Assembly (NCBI GenBank): GCA_017480035.1
Contig: JAFVBJ010000003.1
Location: 186,001-250,000, forward strand
Reading direction: 5' to 3'
DNA length: 64,000 nucleotides
Source of the DNA: Candidatus Saccharimonadota bacterium
GTDB lineage: Bacteria; Patescibacteriota; Saccharimonadia; Saccharimonadales; Saccharimonadaceae
The notes under the pieces were generated by a model, which was not told the origin of the DNA, searched no databases, and saw only the letters and a program-made list of their open reading frames with translations. The position numbers were made by a program, and so were the translations under genes. Shown here in pieces: positions 17,301-24,142 of this stretch (positions are counted from its first letter, which is position 1; each line of letters begins with the position of its first letter).

Positions 17301-17732
17301 AAAGACATCGACATCAAAGAGAATGTCACACGTATTGATGCTTGGCTAATCGCCCCAGAAGGCACAATCAATACTTGCTCTGGCTATAAGATCCAAGATA
17401 ATCTTGCTGCTGCAGACGCTAAAGGACGATGGCACGGCAGCTACGGCAACTGCTACAAAACACTCGTAGTTTCCGGCCCAGTCTACGCTTCGAATTTGAG
17501 ACTGCTTCGTACTGCTGGTGGCACTCACGGTGCTGGCCAAGGCAATACTGGGAATGTCTTAACGAAACAATATGCCGCAACTGGCGAAGCAAGCGACCAA
17601 TATCTCGGCGCTGTCGCTCCGGCCGAAGTCTTTAATCTCCGCGCTGATGTCTATCTCTGGGCCTACAACCAAGCTCAAAGATACTCCGAAGCAGTCGTGA
17701 CATATACTCGGGAGCTCGCGCCGAGGTACTAG
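14334..17732 (+). CDS. Large secreted Cys-rich protein of the pilus locus, candidate tip adhesin
   Basis: 1132 residues. A signal peptide (residues 1-40, ending FAPMVARA) precedes a Gly/Ser-rich segment (about 41-60), a first domain to 188, a poly-Thr linker (about 191-202) and a long region rich in Tyr, Trp, Asn and Ser. A dense Cys block at about 451-510 contains SCGCKND, CELSCNNCCTCDQW and YDNC. The C-terminal 200 residues (IVKYLSDDG, IYVEGKLTIDGNITLG, RIDAWLIAPEGTINTC, NLRADVYLWAYNQAQRYSEAV) look like a conserved surface domain. It ends without a TM or sortase motif. Lying directly before four pilin-like genes, it is a good candidate for a PilY1-like or other tip protein; no metal-binding loop typical of PilY1 was found. 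Confidence 0.8.
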   Translation: MKKLSNFKSIMGKNLSHLAGVAMVVVSALVLTFAPMVARAEDYGGGSSGGTGDGGYNTGKCNTGNCYSLWNGAFWLKIPASSDDIDPRSLGFGTVFSGEHITGCKSGGGYAYVLVTRLSQGGLAGMVNIDEAMKRGGVTDGDGGSTVAGSEIVAEAAAHAKFQEHWADFYSQPPYNQNYTGTDLSWFCADPTTTTTTTTTTTPPRYRLNCVPGLAREKHQTWTRIAVKNITLDGYGSWPNSQWKATGVRSSLTTDSWWTGGGASVLTIAKPGDSVQFLHEYCAADRYVRRTAVQGSWTTSGIGGPSHNVIFDIPANRFQIHASPNDTYAFGNGIEWVNSVAASRSEYENLFTDPGANGYAVTPDRYGLGTLSPTPDNNSHNCSSVSQYTALVPYRANASYQIPGYDSGWGGPCAAATSTDGQTNQVGKTISQWHEFNMVKAWEQYTTNRSGSCGCKNDTAVWHAYMYSPEYWQGYGTWSWEEGYDCELSCNNCCTCDQWDKYDNCTHYADPIYKYTDPSYQWFSQSKSKDYGTARKTATVYTPFNFVTTTTSSLNAGDVIFQGGAIGSSFKWSVEARANDKTTSSSYSPSFPYATVTPSWTKVRMVEFLYAPDAAGGNSKVEGSTTWKDPSTNLNDSQTGPCHYYSGAIQCKEIESISGNQNPEGLYIGNKGGKPYTQTVPDNDEYVGYKYCVAVGFFPSDSHDYKNNTLQRQYSYGRWAFDGSAMDAGDYWNISGASCRTIAKKPNVQVWNGTTYTDSSVNTSITKKYVNKGLGTSYKNNETDIFGSWTEYAIIAGGSTRGMASGAMLGYQKETYNFTGGGQPNEGSSYKLLSPITIANNKSGESGHSNVNASASINTNLSRLRARYSDKAQTFAGGSPSKTIYTAETGMQYAYYDDDVNLSAFTIKSYSDTKNHPNQTTSKNGNGIVKYLSDDGTKDNTLVIYVEGKLTIDGNITLGNTNTPERLGNFASGTSTNSAAKLPQVLIFAKDIDIKENVTRIDAWLIAPEGTINTCSGYKIQDNLAAADAKGRWHGSYGNCYKTLVVSGPVYASNLRLLRTAGGTHGAGQGNTGNVLTKQYAATGEASDQYLGAVAPAEVFNLRADVYLWAYNQAQRYSEAVVTYTRELAPRY

Positions 17733-17742
17733 GAGTATGCGA

Positions 17743-18207
17743 ATGTTGAAACGAAAAACGAAAAAGGAAAAGAAAATCGCGCGGGGCGACATCAACTACA
17801 AGAAACTTTTCTTCGAAACGATGATCGTCCTCACGGTAGTGTTTTTCGCAACCATCGCAACTCTATACCCTGCTTTGAAAGCTGCCGGCGCATTTGACGA
17901 AAAACGTAAATACGCCGAGTTCGACTCTCTCATCGAAGAAGTCGAAAATTACGACTATTCCAAAGGCCGAGATACTGAGCTCGAAAAGCGTCTCGATATG
18001 GGCTTTGCAGAAACAAAATCCGGTCCGAAAACCTATTTCTACGCTCTTGCTCGCGGAATTTACTATTGTAATATCGGATATAGCATGACCGCCAAAGACG
18101 CTTTCAGCTACGTCGAGCATTATATGCCAGACGGCTTAACCAAAGCCGAGCAATACGAACATATGTCAAAAAAAGTTTTATGTGAAAGAAAGTTAGCAAA
18201 TGAATAA
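17743..18207 (+). CDS. Unidentified bitopic protein of the pilus locus
   Basis: About 154 residues. I choose the second ATG (17743) because AGGAG at 17731-17735 sits 7 nt before it and only 1 nt before the first ATG at 17737. A very basic N-terminus (KRKTKKEKKIARGD) precedes a TM near 25-46 and an exported helical domain of about 105 residues. There is no prepilin cleavage motif. It may assist pilus assembly (PilN/PilO-like topology), which is inference from position. It overlaps the next gene by 8 bases. Confidence 0.75.
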   Translation: MLKRKTKKEKKIARGDINYKKLFFETMIVLTVVFFATIATLYPALKAAGAFDEKRKYAEFDSLIEEVENYDYSKGRDTELEKRLDMGFAETKSGPKTYFYALARGIYYCNIGYSMTAKDAFSYVEHYMPDGLTKAEQYEHMSKKVLCERKLANE

Positions 18208-19207
18208 AACTATGAAAAAGGGAAGACTGAAAAAAGGATTTACGATTATTGAAGTCGTGCTCTTTTTGGCAATTTCTGGTGCTATCTTTGCCGCTATCAT
18301 GTCGAACACTGCCGCAACTGTCGCGCGTCGTCGCTATACCGATTCCGTCCAAAGTTTCGTCGAGGAAATCAGAAATGCTTATTCTGCTACCGTCAACGTC
18401 GAAAACTATCGTATCGCAACCGAAGACTCGAGTTATTTCTGTTCTGTCACCGCCGGGTTCATTAATGGCAGTTTAACGCCGAACTCTCTCATCGACAATT
18501 CCGCAAAAAAGACCGCTGACAATTATCCAGGTCGCACAAAATGTGCCGTCTACGGCCAAATCCTCACTTTTGGCGAAGGAGGCTCGACCAATATTAATCG
18601 CTATGATTTGATTGGTATCGCCGCAACCGACAAAATCGACATCAACGACAACGGTTCTGGCATCGACGAAACCCTCTCTAGCTTGAAAAAAGTCGGCGCA
18701 AATATTGTCACTATGACCCAGATTCCGATTAACGCCACCACTCCAACCACCTGTAAAGCTAGCCTCGCCGGTACCTCGAGCTATTACACCCCACAGTGGA
18801 CCGGCACTATCGAAAATAAAAAGGACCGCAACTTCTATCACGGTGCAATTATGATTGCCCGTTCACCACTTTCCGCTACCGTCCACACTTATTTCTATTC
18901 TGCTACCGGCGACATCTCACAGGACAATCCAGACGACGGTGTCTTTGAAGTCCAAAAATGGCTCAACACAACCGGAACTGGTTCTTGCGCTGGTTTCAAA
19001 ACTTCCGCCGACAAATTCGCCGCCATCGACCAAAGTCACTGGCGTAACGACAAAGACCTCGACATCTGTGTTGGCTCAGAGGACCTTTTCGCTACCAATT
19101 ATCATCGTCGCGCTATTCGCATCCATGCTGACGGTTCAACCGAATCTTCTGTCGAGCTCCTGTCCGAAACTGAATCAGACAATGTATGTACGGTGGTAAC
19201 GCCATGA
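18200..19207 (+). CDS. Type IV pilin-like protein (pseudopilin)
   Basis: 335 residues. The class III-type prepilin motif LKKGFTIIEVVLFLAISGAIFAAI gives a predicted cut between G and F near residue 14, with the conserved Glu at +5 of the mature protein. The mature protein is unusually long, about 320 residues, against 110-200 in most pseudopilins. The globular part has several Cys (YFCSVTA, RTKCAVYG, PTTCKAS, GSCAGF, LDICVG, DNVCTVV) that could pair. It would be inserted in the membrane and polymerised by the pilus machine, possibly as a minor pilin. It overlaps both neighbours. Confidence 0.85.
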   Translation: MNKTMKKGRLKKGFTIIEVVLFLAISGAIFAAIMSNTAATVARRRYTDSVQSFVEEIRNAYSATVNVENYRIATEDSSYFCSVTAGFINGSLTPNSLIDNSAKKTADNYPGRTKCAVYGQILTFGEGGSTNINRYDLIGIAATDKIDINDNGSGIDETLSSLKKVGANIVTMTQIPINATTPTTCKASLAGTSSYYTPQWTGTIENKKDRNFYHGAIMIARSPLSATVHTYFYSATGDISQDNPDDGVFEVQKWLNTTGTGSCAGFKTSADKFAAIDQSHWRNDKDLDICVGSEDLFATNYHRRAIRIHADGSTESSVELLSETESDNVCTVVTP

Positions 19208-20052
19208 GTAGATTAAAGAAGTTCTTAAAACGTGGTGACACTATCATTGAAGTCACCCTCGCAATCACAGTTTTTTCGCTCGTATCGGTCATCTCAATTC
19301 AGCTCATGGATCGTGATGTTGCCATCATCCAAGGCACCCTTGAATCCGAAATGGCTAGAAACGAAATCGACGCCCAAGCCGAAGCTCTCCGTTTCATTCA
19401 AAACGCCTACCTCTCCGAACGCGAAATCGCACAAGGCAGCCGTGAATACATGAATATCTGGCTTAAACTTTCCCGCACCAGCAGCGAAAATATCGCAAAA
19501 GCCGGTACTGGTCTTAACAACGACCCTGCCTCAATTTCGCAGTACACTTCCGTTGATTGTTCTACGTATTATAATACTTCGAACGACAGCAACGAAATTC
19601 ACAACATTTTCAAAGACAAAGCTTTCGTCATCAACACTCGTAAGCTCGACCCATCTAGTATTTCAAGTACTATCGTCCAATCGTTAGATGGCGCAACGAA
19701 AAAAACCAGCCTTTTCACTGAAGCTGCGCTTTATCCACGCATTCTTTTCCGACGTGGTAGCTCCGAAACAATCGACGACGCACTTCTCTCTGAATATTAT
19801 CCATCCGGTATGAAGCCGAGTAACGTCAATTATGACAATGTCGTTCGTGCCGAAGGTATCTGGGTTATTTCCGCTCGAGCTAAAACTACCGGCTCCACCA
19901 CCGATGTTCCAGAATTTTATGACTTCCATATCCGCACTTGTTGGTTCGCACCTGGCCATGACCGCCCATCCACCATCGCTACCACCATTCGTCTTTACAA
20001 CCCAGAGCTCGTCGAAGATCAAGTAAAAAATTATAAGTCGGGGAAGGATTGA
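19204..20052 (+). CDS. Type IV pilin-like protein (pseudopilin)
   Basis: About 282 residues from the ATG at 19204. Prepilin motif LKKFLKRGDTIIEVTLAITVFSLVSVISIQLM: Gly before the cut, then DTIIEV in which position +1 is Asp instead of the usual Phe and Glu+5 is kept. A +1 Asp is unusual and could alter methylation by the peptidase. The body is mixed alpha/beta with two or more Cys (SVDCSTYYN, IRTCWFAP). It overlaps the gene before by 4 bases and ends just before the next start. It is probably a minor subunit that initiates or caps the filament. Confidence 0.82.
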   Translation: MSRLKKFLKRGDTIIEVTLAITVFSLVSVISIQLMDRDVAIIQGTLESEMARNEIDAQAEALRFIQNAYLSEREIAQGSREYMNIWLKLSRTSSENIAKAGTGLNNDPASISQYTSVDCSTYYNTSNDSNEIHNIFKDKAFVINTRKLDPSSISSTIVQSLDGATKKTSLFTEAALYPRILFRRGSSETIDDALLSEYYPSGMKPSNVNYDNVVRAEGIWVISARAKTTGSTTDVPEFYDFHIRTCWFAPGHDRPSTIATTIRLYNPELVEDQVKNYKSGKD

Positions 20053-20054
20053 TG

Positions 20055-20918
20055 ATGAAGAAAATAAACTCAAAAAAAGGCTTTACCCTCGTCGAACTTT
20101 CGCTCGCATTGGTTTTTCTCGCAATTATTCTCTTAACTATCGCTTGGCTCACTATGCATATCACTTCGACCTATGAAAAAGGTCTCGCGATGAAAGCCGT
20201 GAACTCCACCGCAAAGGAAATCATCGACGATATGTCTCGCGCTATTGCTCAATCTCCAGCACGTACGGTAGAAAGTCTATGTGGCTCAATTTATAGCAAA
20301 AAACCGGTTCAAAAAAGCAACTGTATCGCTGATAAAGCCAGAAAATTCATGTATCAAGAGCGCTATGGCAACGTCAAAGTCAATGGTGAAGTTCAAAGCG
20401 TTCCAATCAACGGTTCGTTCTGTACCGGCCGATATTCTTATATCTGGAACACAGCATACGCTCTCAACACAGCAGATTATCCTCCGCAGTCGAGTGGCGT
20501 CAACTACGCTGCCAATATTAATGGCGATGCAACTTTCCGTCTCCGTAAAATCACTGATTTTGAACGCAAAGTTTGTACCCAACAGCTCGTCACAACATAT
20601 AATTATGGTGGAAACTTAACCTACACAGTTGACTGGAACCCAGAAATCAACGAAGAAATGCTCGACAACTCCGAAAACAATCTCGCTCTTTATGACATGG
20701 CGGTCTATGCACCAACTATTCATAAACTTACCGGCTCTGGCTTCTATTCTGCCTCATTCATTCTTGCAACACTTCGCGGCGGAGTCAACATCAACTCCTA
20801 CGGCGACTTCTGTACAGATCCGCCAGACAATCTCGACACGGATTTTGCATATTGCGCAATTAATAAATTTAACTTCTCAATGAGAGCAGCAGGTGAGAAG
20901 ACAACAACGGAAAGGTAA
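20055..20918 (+). CDS. Type IV pilin-like protein (pseudopilin)
   Basis: About 287 residues. The motif KKINSKKGFTLVELSLALVFLAIILLTIAWLTM is a textbook prepilin signal (cut between G and F, Glu+5). The start is chosen at 20055 (second of two adjacent ATGs) because GGAAGGA at 20042-20048 is 6 nt upstream. Cys residues SLCGSIY, SNCIADK, SFCTGRY, KVCTQQL, DFCTDPP and FAYCAIN suggest disulfides. The end is basic and polar. It follows the previous pseudopilin by two bases. Confidence 0.85.
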   Translation: MKKINSKKGFTLVELSLALVFLAIILLTIAWLTMHITSTYEKGLAMKAVNSTAKEIIDDMSRAIAQSPARTVESLCGSIYSKKPVQKSNCIADKARKFMYQERYGNVKVNGEVQSVPINGSFCTGRYSYIWNTAYALNTADYPPQSSGVNYAANINGDATFRLRKITDFERKVCTQQLVTTYNYGGNLTYTVDWNPEINEEMLDNSENNLALYDMAVYAPTIHKLTGSGFYSASFILATLRGGVNINSYGDFCTDPPDNLDTDFAYCAINKFNFSMRAAGEKTTTER

Positions 20919-20929
20919 AAGGAGAAAAT

Positions 20930-22246
20930 ATGAAAAAAATGTTAATCAAAACGAGAAAAGGTGGAGCATCAATGTTCGTTGTGATGTTTACAGTTATCAT
21001 TCTTTCAATCATCACGCTGAGTTTTACGCGCCTCATTATTTCTGAAGCCACCAAAACTTCCAATACCGACCTTTCTCAATCCGCTTACGATTCTGCACTT
21101 GCCGGCATTGAGGACGCGAAAGTTGCACTTCTCCGCTACCACGCTTGTCTCGACCAAGGCTATCGCAAAGGTACTGCTTCCAGCTCCAACGAATGTGAAA
21201 GATTGATTTACTACATGCAAGAGGGGATTGCCGACCAAGATTGTTCGACCGTCGCGAATGTTCTTCGCCGTGAACAATCTACTGACACTCATGGTGTCGT
21301 CGTTCAGGAAACTCAAAAGTCCACCGACTCCGGCAACAACTCAACCATGCTCCAAGCTTACACTTGTGTTACCATTCAAGAGGAACTCCCAGATTATCGT
21401 ACTACCTTGACCTCGAACAGCCGTCTTCGTATCATTCCGATTCGCTCATCAGTTATCGACAAAGTTGATAAAATCACACTTCGATGGTTCTCGGATGTCA
21501 ACGCTACAATGGCGAAAAAAGACAGCGGTAGCAGCAAATCGTTCTGTGGCAATGATACTTTTGCTAGTTATGACGACATCTTCAAGCTCTACCCACGCGG
21601 CAATTGTAATGGTAAAGAACAAGCCCCTCCATTCCTAACAGTTCGTCTCATCCAGACCGATGAAACCTTCGATTTGTCGGAGCTCTCATCGGCAAAATCC
21701 GCCAATAAAACCGACACTGGCCAGCTTTATTTCTTGCCAAGCAATACTTCTGGCACAACTTCAATCGCCAGCACCGAATGGGGCAAATCTGCCGACAAAG
21801 CCGAAAATAAAGTTACCCAAGTCAGATGTTCAGAGTCTGGCGACTTCTGGTGTTCTGTCGATTTAGCTTTGCCAGAAACTTTCAAAGGTTACACTACACG
21901 CAGCGATGCCAACACTTATCTTCTTGTTTCAATCCCTTATGGCACTCCTGATACTGACCTCTCCGCAAAAATCTACGCCGGAAGCTCTCTCCAACAATTC
22001 ACCGGCGTCCAAGCTCGTGTCGATTCAACCGGTCGTGCAAATGATCTCTACCGTCGCGTTGAAACTCGTGTCGAGCTCGTCGATACTTATTTCGCTTATC
22101 CAGAATTTGAAATCACCATGACTGGTGACCCATCAGGTACACTCAGTAAAACTTTCCATGCCACCTTTAACTGTTGGGGTGCCGATAACGGTAGTAAATG
22201 GGGCTGTAGCGATACTGTTGAAGACGCAGATTACTCATCGTGGTAA
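20930..22246 (+). CDS. PilX-like pilus assembly protein
   Basis: 438 residues. The start MKKMLIKTRKGGASMFVVMFTVIILSIITLSFTRLI resembles PilX N-terminal proteins, in which the region around the prepilin site reads G-x-x-(I/M)-x-(V/L) and the Glu+5 of true pilins is missing. The large exported part carries the repeated helix DSALAGIEDAKVALLRYHAC, typical of the PilX start, and a C-terminal beta-rich region with Cys (ATFNCWGAD, KWGCSD). PilX-type minor pilins work with PilY1-type adhesins, which fits the large secreted protein upstream. It is the last gene of the cluster, followed by a terminator. Confidence 0.8.
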   Translation: MKKMLIKTRKGGASMFVVMFTVIILSIITLSFTRLIISEATKTSNTDLSQSAYDSALAGIEDAKVALLRYHACLDQGYRKGTASSSNECERLIYYMQEGIADQDCSTVANVLRREQSTDTHGVVVQETQKSTDSGNNSTMLQAYTCVTIQEELPDYRTTLTSNSRLRIIPIRSSVIDKVDKITLRWFSDVNATMAKKDSGSSKSFCGNDTFASYDDIFKLYPRGNCNGKEQAPPFLTVRLIQTDETFDLSELSSAKSANKTDTGQLYFLPSNTSGTTSIASTEWGKSADKAENKVTQVRCSESGDFWCSVDLALPETFKGYTTRSDANTYLLVSIPYGTPDTDLSAKIYAGSSLQQFTGVQARVDSTGRANDLYRRVETRVELVDTYFAYPEFEITMTGDPSGTLSKTFHATFNCWGADNGSKWGCSDTVEDADYSSW

Positions 22247-22251
22247 AAAAT

Positions 22252-22273
22252 AAACGGCCTTCGGGCCGTTTTT
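22252..22273 (+). terminator. Intrinsic terminator ending the pilus cluster
   Basis: AAACGGCC-TTCG-GGCCGTTTTT: a stable UUCG tetraloop hairpin with T-run, 6 nt after the PilX-like stop. Confidence 0.92.
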
Positions 22274-22334
22274 GAATTCCTAAATTACGGTAATCTTTTA
22301 CTGCGCAAAGTATTTTCATACCGCGTCGTTCCGC

Positions 22335-22361
22335 AAATAAAAAAGCAAGCTTTTTGCTTGC
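22335..22361 (-). terminator. Intrinsic terminator of the initiator tRNA
   Basis: On the minus strand GCAAGC-AAAAA-GCTTGC is followed by TTTTTTATTT, 13 nt after the tRNA 3' end. Confidence 0.85.
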
Positions 22362-22374
22362 GTCGCTCCTTGTA

Positions 22375-22451
22375 TGGTGGCGGGGGTTCGATTTGAACGA
22401 ACGACCTTTTGGTTATGAGCCAAACGAGCTACCAGGCTGCTCTACCCCGCG
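22375..22451 (-). tRNA. Initiator tRNA-fMet (CAT)
   Basis: 77 nt with encoded CCA. The 5' half CGCGGGGTAGAGCAGCCTGG matches bacterial initiators almost base for base, the anticodon arm is TTTGG-CTCATAA-CCAAA, and the T arm is GTTCG-TTCAAAT-CGAAC. The 1-72 position is a C-C mismatch, where E. coli has C-A; either is unpaired, as formylation needs. Only two G-C pairs (not three) adjoin the anticodon loop on this reading (G30-C40, G31-C39), with T29-A41 in the third place. Confidence 0.95.
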
Positions 22452-22516
22452 ATATAACACTTATTTATCTTATCATCTATTAATTAAATTGTCAACTCTC
22501 TAATTCTCCTATCTTG

Positions 22517-22525
22517 TGATATAAT
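22517..22525 (+). promoter_or_regulatory. Extended -10 promoter of the GT-C membrane protein
   Basis: TGA-TATAAT ends 6 nt before the ATG at 22532, giving a leaderless message. AGGAGG at 22538-22543 lies inside the frame and 3 nt before a second ATG at 22547. Confidence 0.6.
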
Positions 22526-22531
22526 ATACTT

Positions 22532-24142
22532 ATGTTTAGGAGGTCTATGGAAAAGTTTTCCGATTTTTTCAAAAATATTAAAAAATGGATAGAGAATCAT
22601 AAAACAATTTTCGCTCTGCTCGTGACCGCGCTTTTTGTCGGCGCACACATCCCGCTTCTCATGAATCATGAAGTCACAAACGACGAAGCTATCGTTTGGG
22701 GTCTCTCAAAAGAAGTAAACCTCTCTAACGCTTATGAACTAAATTCGGCCGAGCCGCATCCGCTTCTCTGGCAATTCATGCTCGCCCCGCTTTCCCAAAA
22801 CAACCTCCCGCTCATCTCGATGAGCATTCTCTCCCTTGCTCTCGTTGTGCTCGCAGTTTTTCTTTTTGTACGCTTTGCTCCGTTTGGTTTTCTTGCGAAA
22901 CTAATTTTTCTTCTCTCCTCCTCTTTTTGCTATTTTAACCCCATCATCGCCCGTGATTATTCTCTGATTCCGCTCGCGATTTGTCTCATCTCTCTCGCAT
23001 ATAAATCTCGCCACGAAAAACCTTTCCGCTATGGTCTTTCTCTCGTGCTCCTTTCCCAGACCCACTTCTTGATGTACGGTCTTCTCGCTGTGCTCGTACT
23101 TGGTTTCTTCGCCGAAGAATTATTCGCCAAAAAATCCTTCTCGAAAAAACTCCTCGCCCTTCTCCTCTGTTTCTTGCCGGTCGGTCTCTCGGTGCTTAGC
23201 TCCGTCCCGCTCGTCATCAATTCCTTCAATAACCAAGCCATCATAAACGGCGAAGCTACTAGCGACACTGAAGCTGGCGGCATTCTCGAAAACACTATCG
23301 GAGCCTACTTTGGCTACTACGTCATCGCCCTGAACGTCATCTCGATTGTCGCCGCCGTAATCATCATCCTCAATTTCTTCGCCGCCAACTTGAAAATCGG
23401 GCTTTATTTCCTCGCAGGCACTGGTTTTTGGTATTATGTCCTCGCTAATATTTACCAAAGCTATTATTATTTCGACCAAAAAGTGACGATTCTCTCTCTT
23501 ATGATGCTCCTTTCGCTCTGGCTCATCAAGCTTGAAAAAGAAGAAAAACATAATTTCCTCAAAGAATTCGTGAGCCATTCCGAAATCGTCAAAATCCTGA
23601 AGAAAAAAGTCGCATATCCAGCTGTCATTCTTCCGTGCTTCATCGTCATGTTGACTATCCCGCACGCTTTCGTTGTCGCTAACAACGAAATGAATCTCGC
23701 CACCAATTCTAGCGAACAAGCCGCATTCATCAACAAAACCGTCGAAGACGGCGCACTCATCATTGAAGGCGACATAGCTGCTTCAGTTTTCTTTGACGCC
23801 GCAACTCATCTCCAAGTCGAAAAAGACGTAACCTATTACGACGTCCCACTCGATTCTTATGATGACTATCATATCAAACTCCGTTACGACGGTGTCGATG
23901 ATGAACGCTACAGAAAATTTAATCGTTTGTCTGATGAAGCGTTGTCGAAACTTATCGCCGAAGCTTCCGCGAAATATGAACACATCTACTACGTCTCGAC
24001 CATACTGACGAATTGCAAGGGTGAATCTACCGACTACAATGCCGAACTTGTCGCAAACTACGAAAGACTCGCCACTTTAAATGATGGTAAATACATGACG
24101 AATCTAAAAAACGTCCCGCTCAGCTTCTATAGAGTCAAATAG
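22532..24142 (+). CDS. GT-C fold membrane glycosyltransferase (PMT_2-like)
   Basis: 536 residues with about ten TM helices. The first periplasmic loop carries TNDEAIVWGLSKE, the Asp-Glu pair of GT-C enzymes that use polyprenyl-phosphate sugars, followed by the family's HPLLWQF block. The C-terminal 150 residues form an exported domain (VEDGALIIEGDIAASVFF...). It would transfer a sugar from a lipid carrier to an exported acceptor. Start: the leaderless ATG at 22532 or the ATG at 22547 after an internal AGGAGG; the products differ by five residues. It lies next to the pilus locus and tail-to-tail with the PMT gene, with no base between the stops. Confidence 0.75.
   Translation: MFRRSMEKFSDFFKNIKKWIENHKTIFALLVTALFVGAHIPLLMNHEVTNDEAIVWGLSKEVNLSNAYELNSAEPHPLLWQFMLAPLSQNNLPLISMSILSLALVVLAVFLFVRFAPFGFLAKLIFLLSSSFCYFNPIIARDYSLIPLAICLISLAYKSRHEKPFRYGLSLVLLSQTHFLMYGLLAVLVLGFFAEELFAKKSFSKKLLALLLCFLPVGLSVLSSVPLVINSFNNQAIINGEATSDTEAGGILENTIGAYFGYYVIALNVISIVAAVIIILNFFAANLKIGLYFLAGTGFWYYVLANIYQSYYYFDQKVTILSLMMLLSLWLIKLEKEEKHNFLKEFVSHSEIVKILKKKVAYPAVILPCFIVMLTIPHAFVVANNEMNLATNSSEQAAFINKTVEDGALIIEGDIAASVFFDAATHLQVEKDVTYYDVPLDSYDDYHIKLRYDGVDDERYRKFNRLSDEALSKLIAEASAKYEHIYYVSTILTNCKGESTDYNAELVANYERLATLNDGKYMTNLKNVPLSFYRVK

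Noticed and set aside
18200-22246. Type II secretion (Gsp) pseudopilin set
   Set aside because: No secretin, GspC, GspL or GspM genes are nearby and the proteins are far longer than GspH-K; a pilus-type system fits better.
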